Of a DNA stretch of 64,000 nt, positions 29,909-40,153 are shown piece by piece. Position 1 is the first letter of the stretch, and the number at the start of each line of letters is the position of its first letter. The position numbers were made by a program, and so were the translations under genes. Under the pieces are notes generated by a model, which worked only from the letters and a program-made list of their open reading frames with translations, searched no databases and was not told the origin of the DNA. Source of the stretch: Cylindrotheca closterium (taxonomy: Eukaryota; Bacillariophyta; Bacillariophyceae; Bacillariales; Bacillariaceae); assembly GCA_933822405.4 (NCBI GenBank), contig CAKOGP040000324.1:1-64000 (forward strand), read 5' to 3'.

Positions 29909-31006
29909 ATGAATGGCACTGCCGTGGACGACCCCTTTGCTTGCTTCGAGGGGGATAGTGACGACGACGAGAACGACAAAGATGATGAAAGCAAATGCAA
30001 TCCTCCTGAAGCTTCAGTAGCACCATCAATAGCAACAGACCAAGGTCGTCGTTTGGTCGATGAAGCTAATGCACGTTTGGATGCTGCAGTAGCTGTCAAG
30101 GATGGACTACTGCCGGTGACTTCCGCCTCATTTGAAGTCTTTGATACTCCCAACGACGCTGGCAAAGGTTTACGAGCACTCAAGGTGTTTGAATGCGGCG
30201 ACGAAATATTGCGAGAGTATGCAGCCATGCGAGTCCCCAATCATCAAGCTGCTGAAAGTCTCGAAGAAGCGGAACAGCTGCACGAACGTGCCGTTCAGAG
30301 TACTTTCAACAACCTTCACCAATGCACACGAATTGCTATTATGCAGCTGTCATCTTGTGATGAGATGAAAGACGGTTATGAGCGCGATATGGTCTCACCG
30401 CTGGGAGTATACCAAACCAATTCATTCATATTGGGAGATGAAAAGTGTGGAGGATTATTTCTGACGACGGCCCGAATGAACCATTCTTGCCGACCTTCTG
30501 CTACTCATATTTGGAGACCCGACTTGCAAAAGACTGTAGTATTTGCCACTCGGCGAATCGAAATCGGGGAAGAGATTTGCACTACATACGGTCCATCTGA
30601 GTGTCTCGATACACAGGGACGAAGGGACTATCTACGAGAACGGTTCTCCTTTGAATGTGGTTGTGAGATGTGCGAAGAGGGAAACCGTTTCGGAGGTGAT
30701 GACCGCATGATTGAAATCAGCTCATTGCAAGAGGACATATCGATGTTGGCTCAAACGGGCGACCCGCAGGCTGCAATAGCAGCAGTTGAGCGGTGTCTTT
30801 CATTGCTAAAGGAGCAAGGAATTTCTATCGGACCTTACATGAAGCCAATTTTGTATTATGGGTATCAGATTGCTATCGATGGATTAAAAGATATCGATTT
30901 AGCTGAGTCCTATCTTTCGAAAGAGTTGGTCTTGATTCAACAATGCGAAGGTCCGACAAGTCCAAAAGCTCTTCAAATTCAAGCAATGCTAGACGACTTC
31001 AAATGA
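29909..31006 (+). CDS. SMYD-type SET-domain protein, copy 1
   Basis: 365 aa. An acidic N-terminus precedes a SET domain (about 70-255). The start of the domain is GAGKGLRALK-like (here NDAGKGLRAL). The SET core reads RMNHSCRPSATHIW (NHSC motif binding S-adenosylmethionine) and GEEICTTYG. The post-SET Cys cluster CGCEMC completes a zinc site. The insert between the two SET halves (EEAEQLHERAVQSTFNNLHQ) is helical and there is no MYND finger, so it resembles fungal/algal SMYD-like methyltransferases. The substrate could be histone or non-histone. The start at 29909 is the first ATG and matches the start of copy 2. A C-terminal helical tail is shared with copy 2. Confidence 0.85.
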   Translation: MNGTAVDDPFACFEGDSDDDENDKDDESKCNPPEASVAPSIATDQGRRLVDEANARLDAAVAVKDGLLPVTSASFEVFDTPNDAGKGLRALKVFECGDEILREYAAMRVPNHQAAESLEEAEQLHERAVQSTFNNLHQCTRIAIMQLSSCDEMKDGYERDMVSPLGVYQTNSFILGDEKCGGLFLTTARMNHSCRPSATHIWRPDLQKTVVFATRRIEIGEEICTTYGPSECLDTQGRRDYLRERFSFECGCEMCEEGNRFGGDDRMIEISSLQEDISMLAQTGDPQAAIAAVERCLSLLKEQGISIGPYMKPILYYGYQIAIDGLKDIDLAESYLSKELVLIQQCEGPTSPKALQIQAMLDDFK

Positions 31007-31646
31007 TCATCGCCCAATCAATGATTCTAAGAAAGTAAGACAGTATATAAGACCATCGAATAAGCATTGATGCTATGAGATCCATTCAGTCGATCCAGTG
31101 AAAGCAATTTCTTTTTGGCCGAAAAGCAAATGTTTGAAGCTAAATTCAGAGGCAGGTACAGGGCCATTTTCCAGACCAACTCCCCGCCATCTAACGGAGA
31201 ACATAAAATTTATGACGAACAATCCAAGAAAGAGAGAACTTCAAGGAATGGATCAGGAGATGAATAGACACATCTAATGATTATTCCATTTTGTAGACAT
31301 CCAAGTACGTGCAAGCTGCTGTGATGGTACATCGTTGAAGGCTGTAAAACAGGTCCCAAAATACAAGGAACCATGCAGTACACGTACCGGTATAGCGTAT
31401 AGTATCTATCCTATCCTATACTGTATTATGATTGGTAGATTGAGCTAGGCAGCTGCGCGCCGGACGATGTATCCCCAAGTGCCTGTAGATGGTACGAGAT
31501 ACTGTGTATGTGATTGCAAAAGCGGTCCAAAACAGCAAACTTTTGTTTTTTGGACCGCATGGAGATAATGAGAATATCATTTAACAGACACTTCTCATCT
31601 TGTCATTTTTCGTAGGTGGAACGCTTGTTTGGAACCTACCACTAGC
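31007..31646. other. inter-copy spacer with decayed gene fragment
   Basis: Contains the zinc-finger remnant (31085-31275) and, near 31450, a second copy of the CGCGCCGGACGATGTAT segment. It is therefore the duplication junction between the two SET genes. Confidence 0.6.
31085..31275 (+). pseudogene. decayed 3' end of the zinc-finger gene
   Basis: Aligns by eye with about 29325-29535, the last ~65 codons of the gene at 28438-29544. Shared runs include CAGTGAAAGCAA, AGAxxCAGGTxCA and AATCCAAGAAAG followed by CTTCAAGxAAT. Substitutions and small length changes break the frame. It sits upstream of SET copy 2 at about the position the full zinc-finger gene occupies relative to copy 1. Confidence 0.7.
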
Positions 31647-31691
31647 ATGAATGACACTGATATGGACCCCTTTGCTTGCTTTGATGACAGT

Positions 31692-31724
<33 letters not shown>

Positions 31725-32864
31725 AATGACCAGCAGCACGAGCAGCAGCACCAATATGGAAGCAGTCCTCCTCAAAATATTACAAAACCTTCATCCATAA
31801 CATCAAGTCGACAATTTACTTACAGTACCGAGAACGGCAACTCGACAGCAAGTTATTCACTACAGCAAGATGAGCAGAGTCAAGGCCGCCGTTTGGTGGA
31901 TGAGGCTAATGCACGTTTGGATGCTGCAACAGCTGTTAAGGATGGACTCCTCCCAGTAACATCCTCCTCATTTGAAGTGTTTGATACTCTCACCGGTGCC
32001 GGCAAAGGTCTACGAGCGCTCAAGGTGTTCGAATATGGTGACGAAATATTGCGAGAATATGCAGCCATGCGAGTCCCCAATCATCAAGCTGCCGAAAGTC
32101 TCGAAGAAGCGGAACAGCTGCACGAACGTGCCGTTCAGAGTACTTTCAACAATCTTCACCACAGTACACAAAACGCCATCATACAGCTCCATTCTTGTGA
32201 TCAATGGATGAATCATGACGACAGTCCTGGTCGTCACGCTAGCGGCGTAGTGACACCCCTTGGGGCATATCAATCCAATTCATACACATTGGGAGATCAA
32301 AAGTGTGGTGGATTATTTCTGACGACGGCCCGAATGAATCACTCTTGCCGTCCTTCTGCTACTCATATTTGGAGACCCGACTTGCAAAAGACTGTCGTAT
32401 TTGCCACTCGGCGAATCGAAATCGGGGAAGAGATATTCACTACCTACGGCCCGCCCGAGTGTCTCGATACAGAGGGACGAAGAGATTATCTACGAGAAAA
32501 GTTCTCCTTTGAATGTGGTTGTGAAATGTGCGAAGAGGGCAACCGTTTCGGAGGTGATGATCGCATGATTGAGATCAATTCCTTGCAAGAGGACATATCG
32601 ATGTTGGCTCAAACGGGAGATCCAAAGATTGCAATAGACGCAGTTGAGCGATGTCTTTCATTGCTAAAAGAGCAATCAATCTCCATCGGTGCTTACAGGC
32701 AGCCACTTTTGCATTATGGGTATCAGATTGCTATGGATGGATTGAAAGATATCGATTTGGCTAAGTCCTATCTATCGAAAGAATTAGCCGTGACTCAACA
32801 ATGCGAAGGTCCGACAAGTCCAAAGGCTCTTCAAATCCAAGCAATGCTAGACGACTTATTTTAA
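31647..32864 (+). CDS. SMYD-type SET-domain protein, copy 2
   Basis: 405 aa, almost the same SET core as copy 1 (identical RMNHSCRPSATHIWRPDLQK and near-identical post-SET FSFECGCEMCEEGNRF). It differs mainly in a longer low-complexity N-terminus (Asp run from a (GAC)n tract, then Gln/His-rich sequence) and a slightly longer mid-loop (HDDSPGRHASGVV). Start ATG 31647 is 1,738 bp from that of copy 1. The catalytic and zinc-binding motifs are intact, so both copies should be active. The acidic run expanded after duplication. Confidence 0.85.
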
Positions 32865-33098
32865 AAGATCATAGCGTATAATAGTATAGTATATGTCCGT
32901 TGAACATTTGGAGAGCGTTCCTCTACAGTATTTGGTATGACGATACTGGAAATATTTCAGATGCGGGTCATTATCAAGGGACTTTTTCAGATTGTCGAAA
33001 GCATATCTCTTTTAAAAAACGATTGATAACATTGTTATTCTCACAAATCATCAGCATCATCATCACCATCATCATAGCTATTGAATACTGTATGATGA

Positions 33099-34265
33099 TT
33101 AGCCTGCCTTGGTCAAAATGTATTCCAGCGCCCCGACAACAGAGGCAACTTGCGCTCGATTGCAAATTTCATCCGTCGCCTTGGGAGAATCCGGATAGAC
33201 TTCGGTCGTAGTGGCATATTCACCCAAGGTGACGCCACCACACAATCCCAATTCCCGTGCCGGCACTTGAATGACACCTTCTTGAACGACCGGTTCACCA
33301 ATAATGTCACCATTTTCATCGGGTGGTGCAATGTGCGTCACTTTCTTGACCTTGTCAATGACTGCTTGATGGAATTCCAATTGCGGGTTGGCATTGTTGG
33401 CCACTAGATAAAAACCATCGGGAATGACTTCTCCTTCATATGGCAAACCAGCCTTGGCATGTTTGGCCGGCATGAATTCCGTGGCATCCGTATTGGTGGT
33501 TTCGTGCAAGTCCACATGGCACTTCCAAAAATATTTCGGTTTGGTTTCGCCAATGTCGTTGCTCTTTTTGGCGGATTCTTCAATTTGTTTCAAATGGGAA
33601 ATCAATGCCTTGGATTCTTCCGTTTGCTTGGATTCATCGTCCGGTTGAAAGGACCGATTGGGATCCAGCAATTCAGCATCCCATCGTTGAATGTGCTCAT
33701 ACGCCCAGGGACTGACACAGGGCAAAATGACCAGATTAAAGTCCTTGGCATATTTGGCAGCTTCCTGCGTCAAAAATTGAATGGCGCCTTGAACTCCGGA
33801 TGTTTCGTACCCATGGACGCCACCCGTGACCAAGACAAAGGGTTTGGTAGCATCAAATGCTTTGGATTGAACCGCCATGAGTGGATACTTGGAAGGATTG
33901 TGGGACAAGGAACCATATTGCTTGATTTCAAACCATTCTTCGTTATTTGAGGATGAGTCTACTTGCATGGCGGTTAGTTTGTCAAGGACTTCTTCCTTGT
34001 AGGATCGTTGAAGTTTGGTTAGCTTCTTCCATTCATCATCTTCTTCTTTGGTCCACGGCTTTCCAGGAGTGCCAATTGGATAATATCGTTGAATATCCTT
34101 GGGAGGAGCAGCGTCGTTTTCGTGTAAGATTCCCATTCCAAGTTTGCTCTTTTTTATGTTGTTTGTGTTGCTGTTGCTGTTGCTGTTGTTATTATTATTA
34201 CTATTATTATTGACGAAAAAGGCGACGACGGCAATAGCAATAGCAGGAGCTATATGAAGAAACAT
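33099..34265 (-). CDS. M14-like zinc metallocarboxypeptidase, copy A
   Basis: 388 aa. Family signature: LVTGGVHGYETSGVQGAI supplies the HxxE zinc ligands, CVSPWAYEHIQRW and DPNRSF the substrate pocket, CHVDLHETT the third ligand His, and TTEVYPDSP the probable catalytic Glu. This is the M14/AstE-AspA-type fold with a pattern I recall from bacterial M14 metallocarboxypeptidases. A short hydrophobic N-terminus (MFLHIAPAIAIAVVAFF) suggests membrane anchoring or secretion, followed by an Asn/Ser run encoded by a microsatellite. The start at 34265 agrees with the paralog at 40154-41272, whose N-terminus is alike. Substrate unknown. Confidence 0.85.
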   Translation of the reverse strand: MFLHIAPAIAIAVVAFFVNNNSNNNNNSNSNSNTNNIKKSKLGMGILHENDAAPPKDIQRYYPIGTPGKPWTKEEDDEWKKLTKLQRSYKEEVLDKLTAMQVDSSSNNEEWFEIKQYGSLSHNPSKYPLMAVQSKAFDATKPFVLVTGGVHGYETSGVQGAIQFLTQEAAKYAKDFNLVILPCVSPWAYEHIQRWDAELLDPNRSFQPDDESKQTEESKALISHLKQIEESAKKSNDIGETKPKYFWKCHVDLHETTNTDATEFMPAKHAKAGLPYEGEVIPDGFYLVANNANPQLEFHQAVIDKVKKVTHIAPPDENGDIIGEPVVQEGVIQVPARELGLCGGVTLGEYATTTEVYPDSPKATDEICNRAQVASVVGALEYILTKAG

Positions 34266-34790
34266 TCAGTGTGAAAGAGAGAAAGAAAAACTGATGATGA
34301 TTCAATAAAAGGAACTTCAAACTCTGTGCGTAGTTTTTTCAATTTTTCGTTGTGCTTCTGCGTCGTTCAATTTATTCCTATGAGTCGATCATGATCGATT
34401 TTTTTGGTATATTATATAAAAAAGAAAAATATCACGTGTAAAACGCCACTGATGAAGATATTTTTTTTAATTCCAAAAATAACACGTGATTCATTCGAAA
34501 CATCAAATGGAATCGGTAGAAATATGCTGCTAATAGGTGAATTATATATTATATAATATATTTTATACACATCATAGTGTACTGTGACATTTAGAACGAC
34601 GGCGCGGTTGCTGTTGTGAGCACGCACGCCTGACAGACAGACAAACAAATGACAAAAACCATGAACATGAACCTAATAACTTTGACTATATCATAGATGA
34701 TTGCGATAACGAGACAGACTCTGCACGTTCCCGTTATTGCTTTCATCATCATCCTTATCATCATCATCATCATAATTATCATAATTCAAA
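34266..34790. promoter_or_regulatory. divergent spacer, M14 copy A and glycosyltransferase-like gene
   Basis: 525 bp, very AT-rich, with simple runs such as TTATATATTATATAATATATT. Contains the mirrored CACGTG pair listed separately. No gene seen. Confidence 0.4.
34432..34489. promoter_or_regulatory. mirrored pair of CACGTG boxes
   Basis: TCACGTGT at 34432-34439 and ACACGTGA at 34482-34489 are exact reverse complements with centres 50 bp apart (about five helical turns). CACGTG is the classic E-box/G-box core of bHLH and bZIP factors. They lie about 170 bp upstream of the M14 copy A start and about 300 bp upstream of the plus-strand gene. A regulatory role is inferred. Confidence 0.45.
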
Positions 34791-36278
34791 ATGTTACGGA
34801 CAAATCGACAACCCAAAATCTCCAAGGGAGGCAACTATCCAACGCCCGCCAGTCGCAGTATTCCGAAATCTGGTGGAATAACCAATACTACTGCTAGCAC
34901 ACAATCACCACATAAGCCTAGTTGGACTCTGGGCCGGATTGTCTATTGGATTTGCATGGCCATGATTAGCAAACGAATATTGGACAATGCGATCTTTCTT
35001 GGAACGACTTCCTTCTCCAATAATACTCCTCGTCCGTCAATGCCAATCAACTCCTCCTCCTCCTCCTTGCGAACACCACCACCACCACCACCACCACCCA
35101 AAAATAATAATGATAACCCACCAGCGCCAACACCCACGATTATTACCACTCCCAACAAGGCGGCTTTAGCAGTAGCTACTGACAGCAAGTCGACCATGGT
35201 ACAACCTGTGGCAAAAACGCAGAAGGTGCAAACAGCAGCCAGAGACCTTCAAAAACAAGTCAAGGAAAAGGAATCTCCTGGTGACGACGACGACGACGAA
35301 GATGGAGACGAAGATGATGACAAGGACGAGAAAAAGGATGAAGAGGAATCTCCACCTGCTTTTGATCCTGCCCGTTGGATGGTCGAATTTGAAGCTCCAA
35401 AAGACGAAGCCACCGAACGCAAGATTTGTTTTGTCACCTGCAGCTATGCCACTTCGGCCAGCGATATGGATCCCTTGGTGGTGGTCAAGAATCACAATCC
35501 AAAGTATGTTCGGTTCTTTCTCTTTTCGAATTTAAATGATGAAGAATGGCACACTCCCGGTTGGACCAAAATTGTCACCCATTACAACTACACTCGTGTC
35601 ATTACGCACTCCCGTTATGGCAAATTCATGGGATGGAAATATCCTGAAATTGCCGACAATTGCGAAGCCGTCTTTTACATTGATTCCGTGCTAAAACCTT
35701 CGTCCAACAAGTCGTATTGGGACACCATTGCGACTTACATGATGAATGACAATTACGATCAAGTCATGGCGCACAAGAATTTGTATACACCAGAAGAAAT
35801 CAAAAATATCATTACCAACAATGCCACCAATAGGGGCAATCTCACGAAATACCTCATGAATGCGACGGGATTCATGCAACACCATCATCCGCGGAATCGA
35901 ACAGGCATTTACAATGAAATTCAAGCCATTCAATGGGCCAAGAAGGATTTCAAAAAGAATGTCAAGGCGTTGATGAATTGGTTCCGGAATCAACCCGAAG
36001 GGTTTGATTGGTATACACCCGTCTATTTGTGTCAATCCTTTGGATACAATCCCCATTCCAAAGTCTTTCAATTGATTGCCGAATCCTTTTGGGAACATTA
36101 TTCGTTGGAAATCGATTCCTGGCGGGATCAGCCATTGTGGTCGTTCATGCTGCGGAGGTATCTGGTACGGCCCACCATTTTTCCCTACCCACAAGAAACC
36201 TTGTGGAAGGAATTGGAATTGGAGAATTTTGGACATGGGAATCACGAATATTTATCCGAAGCCGATGTCAAAATGTGA
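34791..36278 (+). CDS. glycosyltransferase-like type II membrane protein
   Basis: 495 aa. A short basic cytoplasmic head, one hydrophobic segment (about 46-64, LGRIVYWICMAMISKRIL) and a long Pro/Asn/Asp/Glu-rich stem lead to a globular domain from about residue 210. This domain begins KICFVTCSYA and runs through YVRFFLFSNLNDEEWHTPGW, VITHSRYGKFMGWKYPEI, CEAVFYIDSV and SWRDQPLWSFMLRRYLV. The order of these blocks (start strand, sugar-nucleotide-site-like FYIDS, late DQPLW) resembles DUF616/TOD1-like glycosyltransferases. No catalytic residue is certain. The layout suits a Golgi type II enzyme. Poly-Pro and Asp/Glu runs in the stem come from CCA and GAC/GAT repeats. Confidence 0.6.
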   Translation: MLRTNRQPKISKGGNYPTPASRSIPKSGGITNTTASTQSPHKPSWTLGRIVYWICMAMISKRILDNAIFLGTTSFSNNTPRPSMPINSSSSSLRTPPPPPPPPKNNNDNPPAPTPTIITTPNKAALAVATDSKSTMVQPVAKTQKVQTAARDLQKQVKEKESPGDDDDDEDGDEDDDKDEKKDEEESPPAFDPARWMVEFEAPKDEATERKICFVTCSYATSASDMDPLVVVKNHNPKYVRFFLFSNLNDEEWHTPGWTKIVTHYNYTRVITHSRYGKFMGWKYPEIADNCEAVFYIDSVLKPSSNKSYWDTIATYMMNDNYDQVMAHKNLYTPEEIKNIITNNATNRGNLTKYLMNATGFMQHHHPRNRTGIYNEIQAIQWAKKDFKKNVKALMNWFRNQPEGFDWYTPVYLCQSFGYNPHSKVFQLIAESFWEHYSLEIDSWRDQPLWSFMLRRYLVRPTIFPYPQETLWKELELENFGHGNHEYLSEADVKM

Positions 36279-37532
36279 AGTAGATACGTTCGTAACGACG
36301 AAGAGGAAAGCGTAACAGGAAGAAAAGTGCTTGACATCTCCTTATTTGCAAGGCAATGCCCATATATGTTCTCATGCAATGAATGAACGAACGAACGAAC
36401 GAATCACATGGTTTCAGCATTTGGATATGGTTCGCGCAGTCGTCACTTTTTTTTCCATAATATAAAGAGAGGTATACCAAGAAGGTATGGGCAAATAAAT
36501 ATGCTGAAAATATTCTCTTTGCAGCTGCTTGGAACCAATGATGGCAAGAGATATTATACGACATGGCGGAATAAAAAACAGCGCACTTATTCTTCCATTT
36601 CAAAAGTAACCACTATAAGGGACATATTACTACAAGACCAAACGTAAACGTGATTGATTGTACTGCTCATCTTATTCAATATGTCAATATCCAAGCTTGG
36701 AATGATGGGAAATCGAGGATAATCTCAACATCCTGCGATGCATCACGGCCAAACGCCGATGCATCTAGGCCTGCGTGCCACGGTTGATTCTGGCGTCTAC
36801 TGTAGTGTAAAATCCTTGAGAGATGACTATTCTCCAGTTTACTCTCGGGTGATGCGAACAAATCCTGTGCATGATGGGAAATTGTATATATGGCTCAAAC
36901 TCGCCCGATTCTCCAGTCACGTACAATCGTCTAGTTCTAGTTCCCATCTTTTCTTTTCTTCAATGTCAGCCATTATTTCTCCCTTCGTCTCTGTAATGTT
37001 TTCAGCTTCATACCCGCGAACATTTATCACATTGGCCAATCTATAGTGTGAGCTGTCCGTTTTGAGCTCGTTCATAACTTTCCTTCAAAATTTCAAATCC
37101 GTTCGAGTTTGATCAATGTGAGAAAGACTTCACTGGATGGCACAATCGCGAGAACGGCATGGTTAGCAAGAGACGTAGCACTTTGGAGCAGCTTGTGTCA
37201 ATGGAGTGTAGAAACAGACCACTTGAACAATAATATCAGTAAGGGATGCAGTTGCACTCATCATAGCAGCAAAATAAACCTCACACTGCTGGCTGCAGAC
37301 TTAGTCTCTATTATGAAGGGGCAAGAAGAGGTGTCGGTGATACGCAGACGCAGTGCAGTCCTAGAAACGGGCTATGTCAGTTTCGTCAAGTATAATAATG
37401 ATTTTTTTAAAGTCGTCTTTATGCTTGATGAGCAACACTACTGCAGGATATTGAGACCGGAATACAGGCTGGAATGGATGTCACACCAACGTTAGGCGGA
37501 ACGTTTTCCTGTGGTAGCTGCTCTGTCCTTCT
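36279..37532. other. intergenic region, no firm gene
   Basis: An open frame at 37109-37495 lacks an ATG start and shows no recognisable domain. Its last ~30 bp (37468-37499) match the downstream flank of the second 142-aa gene at 39255-39287, so that part belongs to the duplicated unit. A (CGAA)n tract is at about 36385-36402. Confidence 0.35.
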
Positions 37533-37961
37533 TCACTTTCTTGAAAACAGATTTGACACCTTGTTGGAAAATTCGGTCTTCCTCCTGAGCGAGTTCCTGT
37601 CGTCGATTGTGGTTCGGATCTCCCGCAACGAATAGCCACTGTTAACCAATAGCTGCATTCGAAACTCGGATGGCATGGCGAGTTGTTTCATTTCCCGTCG
37701 ACGAGGTTTCATGGATTCATATTGGTCAACAGTATCAATGGTGAACTTGGACTGGGTTTCCCAATCCAGTTCCACCGAAGGGCCTGACGAAGTAGAAGGA
37801 TTGTCTCCTAGAACCATGCCATATTCGCGGATTTCAATTTTCCCAAAGGAGACGTTGCTTGCCACACTACTGTCCATAGAGTGGGCGAAGCTATCCGTAC
37901 TCAAATCCCCTGTGCTGGACCGGTGTGTTGTGCCAAGCAAATTGGTGTTGGAATTGCTCAT
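37533..37961 (-). CDS. 142-aa diatom-type protein, copy 1
   Basis: Small soluble protein. A Ser/Thr-rich N-terminus precedes the core FGKIEIREYGMVLGDNPSTS, then GPSVELDW, a DQYESMKP block and a basic C-terminus with NSGYSLREIRTTID. The REYxxxLGDNPSxSxGPxxxLxW pattern is one I recall in many small uncharacterised diatom proteins, so this probably belongs to a stramenopile family of unknown function. Its paralog at 39322-39750 has exactly the same length and similar flanks. Start at 37961 matches the paralog. Confidence 0.65.
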   Translation of the reverse strand: MSNSNTNLLGTTHRSSTGDLSTDSFAHSMDSSVASNVSFGKIEIREYGMVLGDNPSTSSGPSVELDWETQSKFTIDTVDQYESMKPRRREMKQLAMPSEFRMQLLVNSGYSLREIRTTIDDRNSLRRKTEFSNKVSNLFSRK

Positions 37962-39321
37962 GGTATAAATTCGTGTATTATGAGTAGAAATGTTACTGTA
38001 GATCGGGATTTTTAAATTGTCAGGCGACTTGGCGAATGAATCTGCCTGGAAGTTGGCTTGGATTTATATATTTGTATCGGGCGATCTTTCCGGCGATCAT
38101 TTCCAGGAGGGGGAAAGCTCCAGCGAACACCAAAAAGACGCAATAAAAATGTCCTTTGCATACCTTGTGATTTTCCGAAGTCGTGTTGCATGATAGTGGT
38201 TTTTTTTTCCCTTCCCAAAACTAATATATAATATATATACTCAGCTATTGCCGCAGCCAGAATAATAATAGCGTGATGCATCCTTCACAAGAAGAATATA
38301 TACGAACAAAGAGGACATGCATGGGTCATCATTTCACCTGGTAAAGCTGTTCTGAAATTAAAGTAGCTCCGGAAGAAGTTAGGTACAAGGTACTCTCGAC
38401 TAGAAAATGACATTCCCCAACCATCGATTTTCTTGGATATCTACATCCAAGGTGGCAACGAGAAAGAAGCCACCATTATCGTCCCTGTGGAGACTAAGGA
38501 GAGAGGAGGAGAGAAGGTAGTAGTTGGGGTCATCGCCGTGACCTTGCCCCATCTGGAAGGCAAATAGAACTTCTGACTTTTCATGCCGTCAAAACGTGAT
38601 AAGAAGCTTGCCCATCATTGCACACTCCGCTGCTAAACTCTGTTGAATAAGACACTGAACGCATAAATCTCCCGTGTCAATGGATTACTAGTACTAGGGC
38701 GGCCGTGATTTTGAGCCCTCCGCATCAATCTCTTCAATTGACGCAAATGATGGTCGTTTCCTTCATCAGATCCCTCAACTTCCCGGAGTGATTCAAGATT
38801 AAGAAGACCTTGAACCATAAAAGGAGTACTGTTCCGTGAAGACAACAGTACGGGGCTTCAGGCCTACCCAAAGTAGCTCTATAGAACAAAGCGTTCCAGA
38901 ACTCCACGTCTCTACGGAATCCACACCAAATAACACAACACAAAACTTCCTTGACCCTCTGGTAGTAATGTCGAATCTACAACTGCACTTCTTTTCTGTC
39001 TCTCCATTTCTCGTGTCTATGTGCTGGAAGATAATGTAGATTTGTGTCCGTTCACCTTTTTTATTTATTTTAAATGCTTTCATTATAAAATCACGGTAAT
39101 AACGACGCTTTATCATGCTTTCCTTTGTTCCGACTTCACTGTAGTCTCATGGTGTTTCAATCTTCCTCTCAGTCTGAACGCTGAAGGTGGCTCCAACCGC
39201 AGCATCCGGAATATTTAATGGGTGACCCTACTAGGAAGCACCCCTGGTGGTGAAGCTGGAATGGATGTCACACCAACGTATAGGCGGATGTTTTATTTTG
39301 TAGTAGCTTCTCTGCCCTTCT
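37962..39321. other. intergenic region
   Basis: About 1.36 kb. Near 38390-38567 an uninterrupted stretch of about 55 codons on the plus strand (IFLDIYIQGGNEKEATIIVP and onward, ending TLPHLEGK-stop) has coding-like composition but no start Met. It may be an exon relic. The last ~65 bp (39255-39321) carry the duplicated downstream flank of the 142-aa gene. Confidence 0.35.
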
Positions 39322-39750
39322 TCATTTCCTTGAAAACAGTTTCAATACCTTCTTGGAAATTCCTGTCTTTTTCTTGGGCGAATTCCTGCCATCATTTGTG
39401 GTTCCAAGAATCTCCTCCAGCGAATAGCCACTGTCAAGCAATAGCTTGGTGCGACGATACCGTGACATGGCGAGTTGATCCGTTCCCCGTCGTCGAGCAG
39501 GCTTCATGGACTCGTACTGGCCAATATCATCTATGGTGAGTGTGGATTGAGTGTCCCAATCGAGTTCCACCGATGGGCCTGAAGAAGTGGAAGGATTGTC
39601 TCCTAGAACCATTCCATATTCGCGGATTTCAATTGTCCCGAAGGTGACATTGCTTGTCACACTCCCGTCGATAGAAGGGGCGTAGCTATCCGTACTCAAA
39701 TCCCCTGTGCTGGGGTGTGTGCGAAGCAAACTGGTGTTGGAATTGATCAT
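39322..39750 (-). CDS. 142-aa diatom-type protein, copy 2
   Basis: Same length and domain order as copy 1 (FGTIEIREYGMVLGDNPSTS, GPSVELDWD, GQYESMKP, basic DSGYSLEEILGT end). The start at 39750 (MINSNTSLLRTH) is chosen because it aligns with copy 1 (MSNSNTNLLGTT); a longer frame upstream is not shared. DNA similarity continues about 30 bp beyond the stop and a few dozen bp upstream of the ATG, so the duplicated unit is about 0.5 kb. Function unknown. Confidence 0.65.
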   Translation of the reverse strand: MINSNTSLLRTHPSTGDLSTDSYAPSIDGSVTSNVTFGTIEIREYGMVLGDNPSTSSGPSVELDWDTQSTLTIDDIGQYESMKPARRRGTDQLAMSRYRRTKLLLDSGYSLEEILGTTNDGRNSPKKKTGISKKVLKLFSRK

Positions 39751-40153
39751 GATGAAAATTTGAATTATGGTTATTGGAAGAAGAAAGTTGATACGAATTA
39801 ATCTGTCGGGAAAATTGGCTTGGTCTTCTTTAGAGTCGGCGGATCTATCCCGCGATGTCCAGTAGCACATTTTTTATGTAGCGGGCGGACGGAAGAATGA
39901 AATGCCAGTATTTCGGGTCATTGTGGGTTAAATTGTCTTCACTTGTGCCAGTACAATTTCGAAATTGATGCGACAATTTGAAATTGTGCCTGTGGTAGGA
40001 TGGCTCTGGGTCATTTCAATTTTTGGGGGGAACCACAACATTTTGATCCGATCGAAGTGGTCGAACATCCCTAACACAAGGATAACATCATCGTCATACA
40101 AATTTTCGAATTGCTACCGTATAGCTAGCTAGTTTCTCGACCTTTCCCATCGA
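39751..40153. promoter_or_regulatory. divergent spacer, 142-aa copy 2 and M14 copy B
   Basis: 403 bp without a gene; expected to contain the promoters of both flanking genes. Confidence 0.3.

Noticed and set aside
37109..37495. 128-codon open frame as a gene
   Set aside because: No ATG start, no domain; its end belongs to the duplicated flank of the 142-aa gene.
39751..39870. 40-residue extension of the 142-aa copy 2
   Set aside because: Copy 1 has no equivalent, and the aligned Met gives equal lengths.
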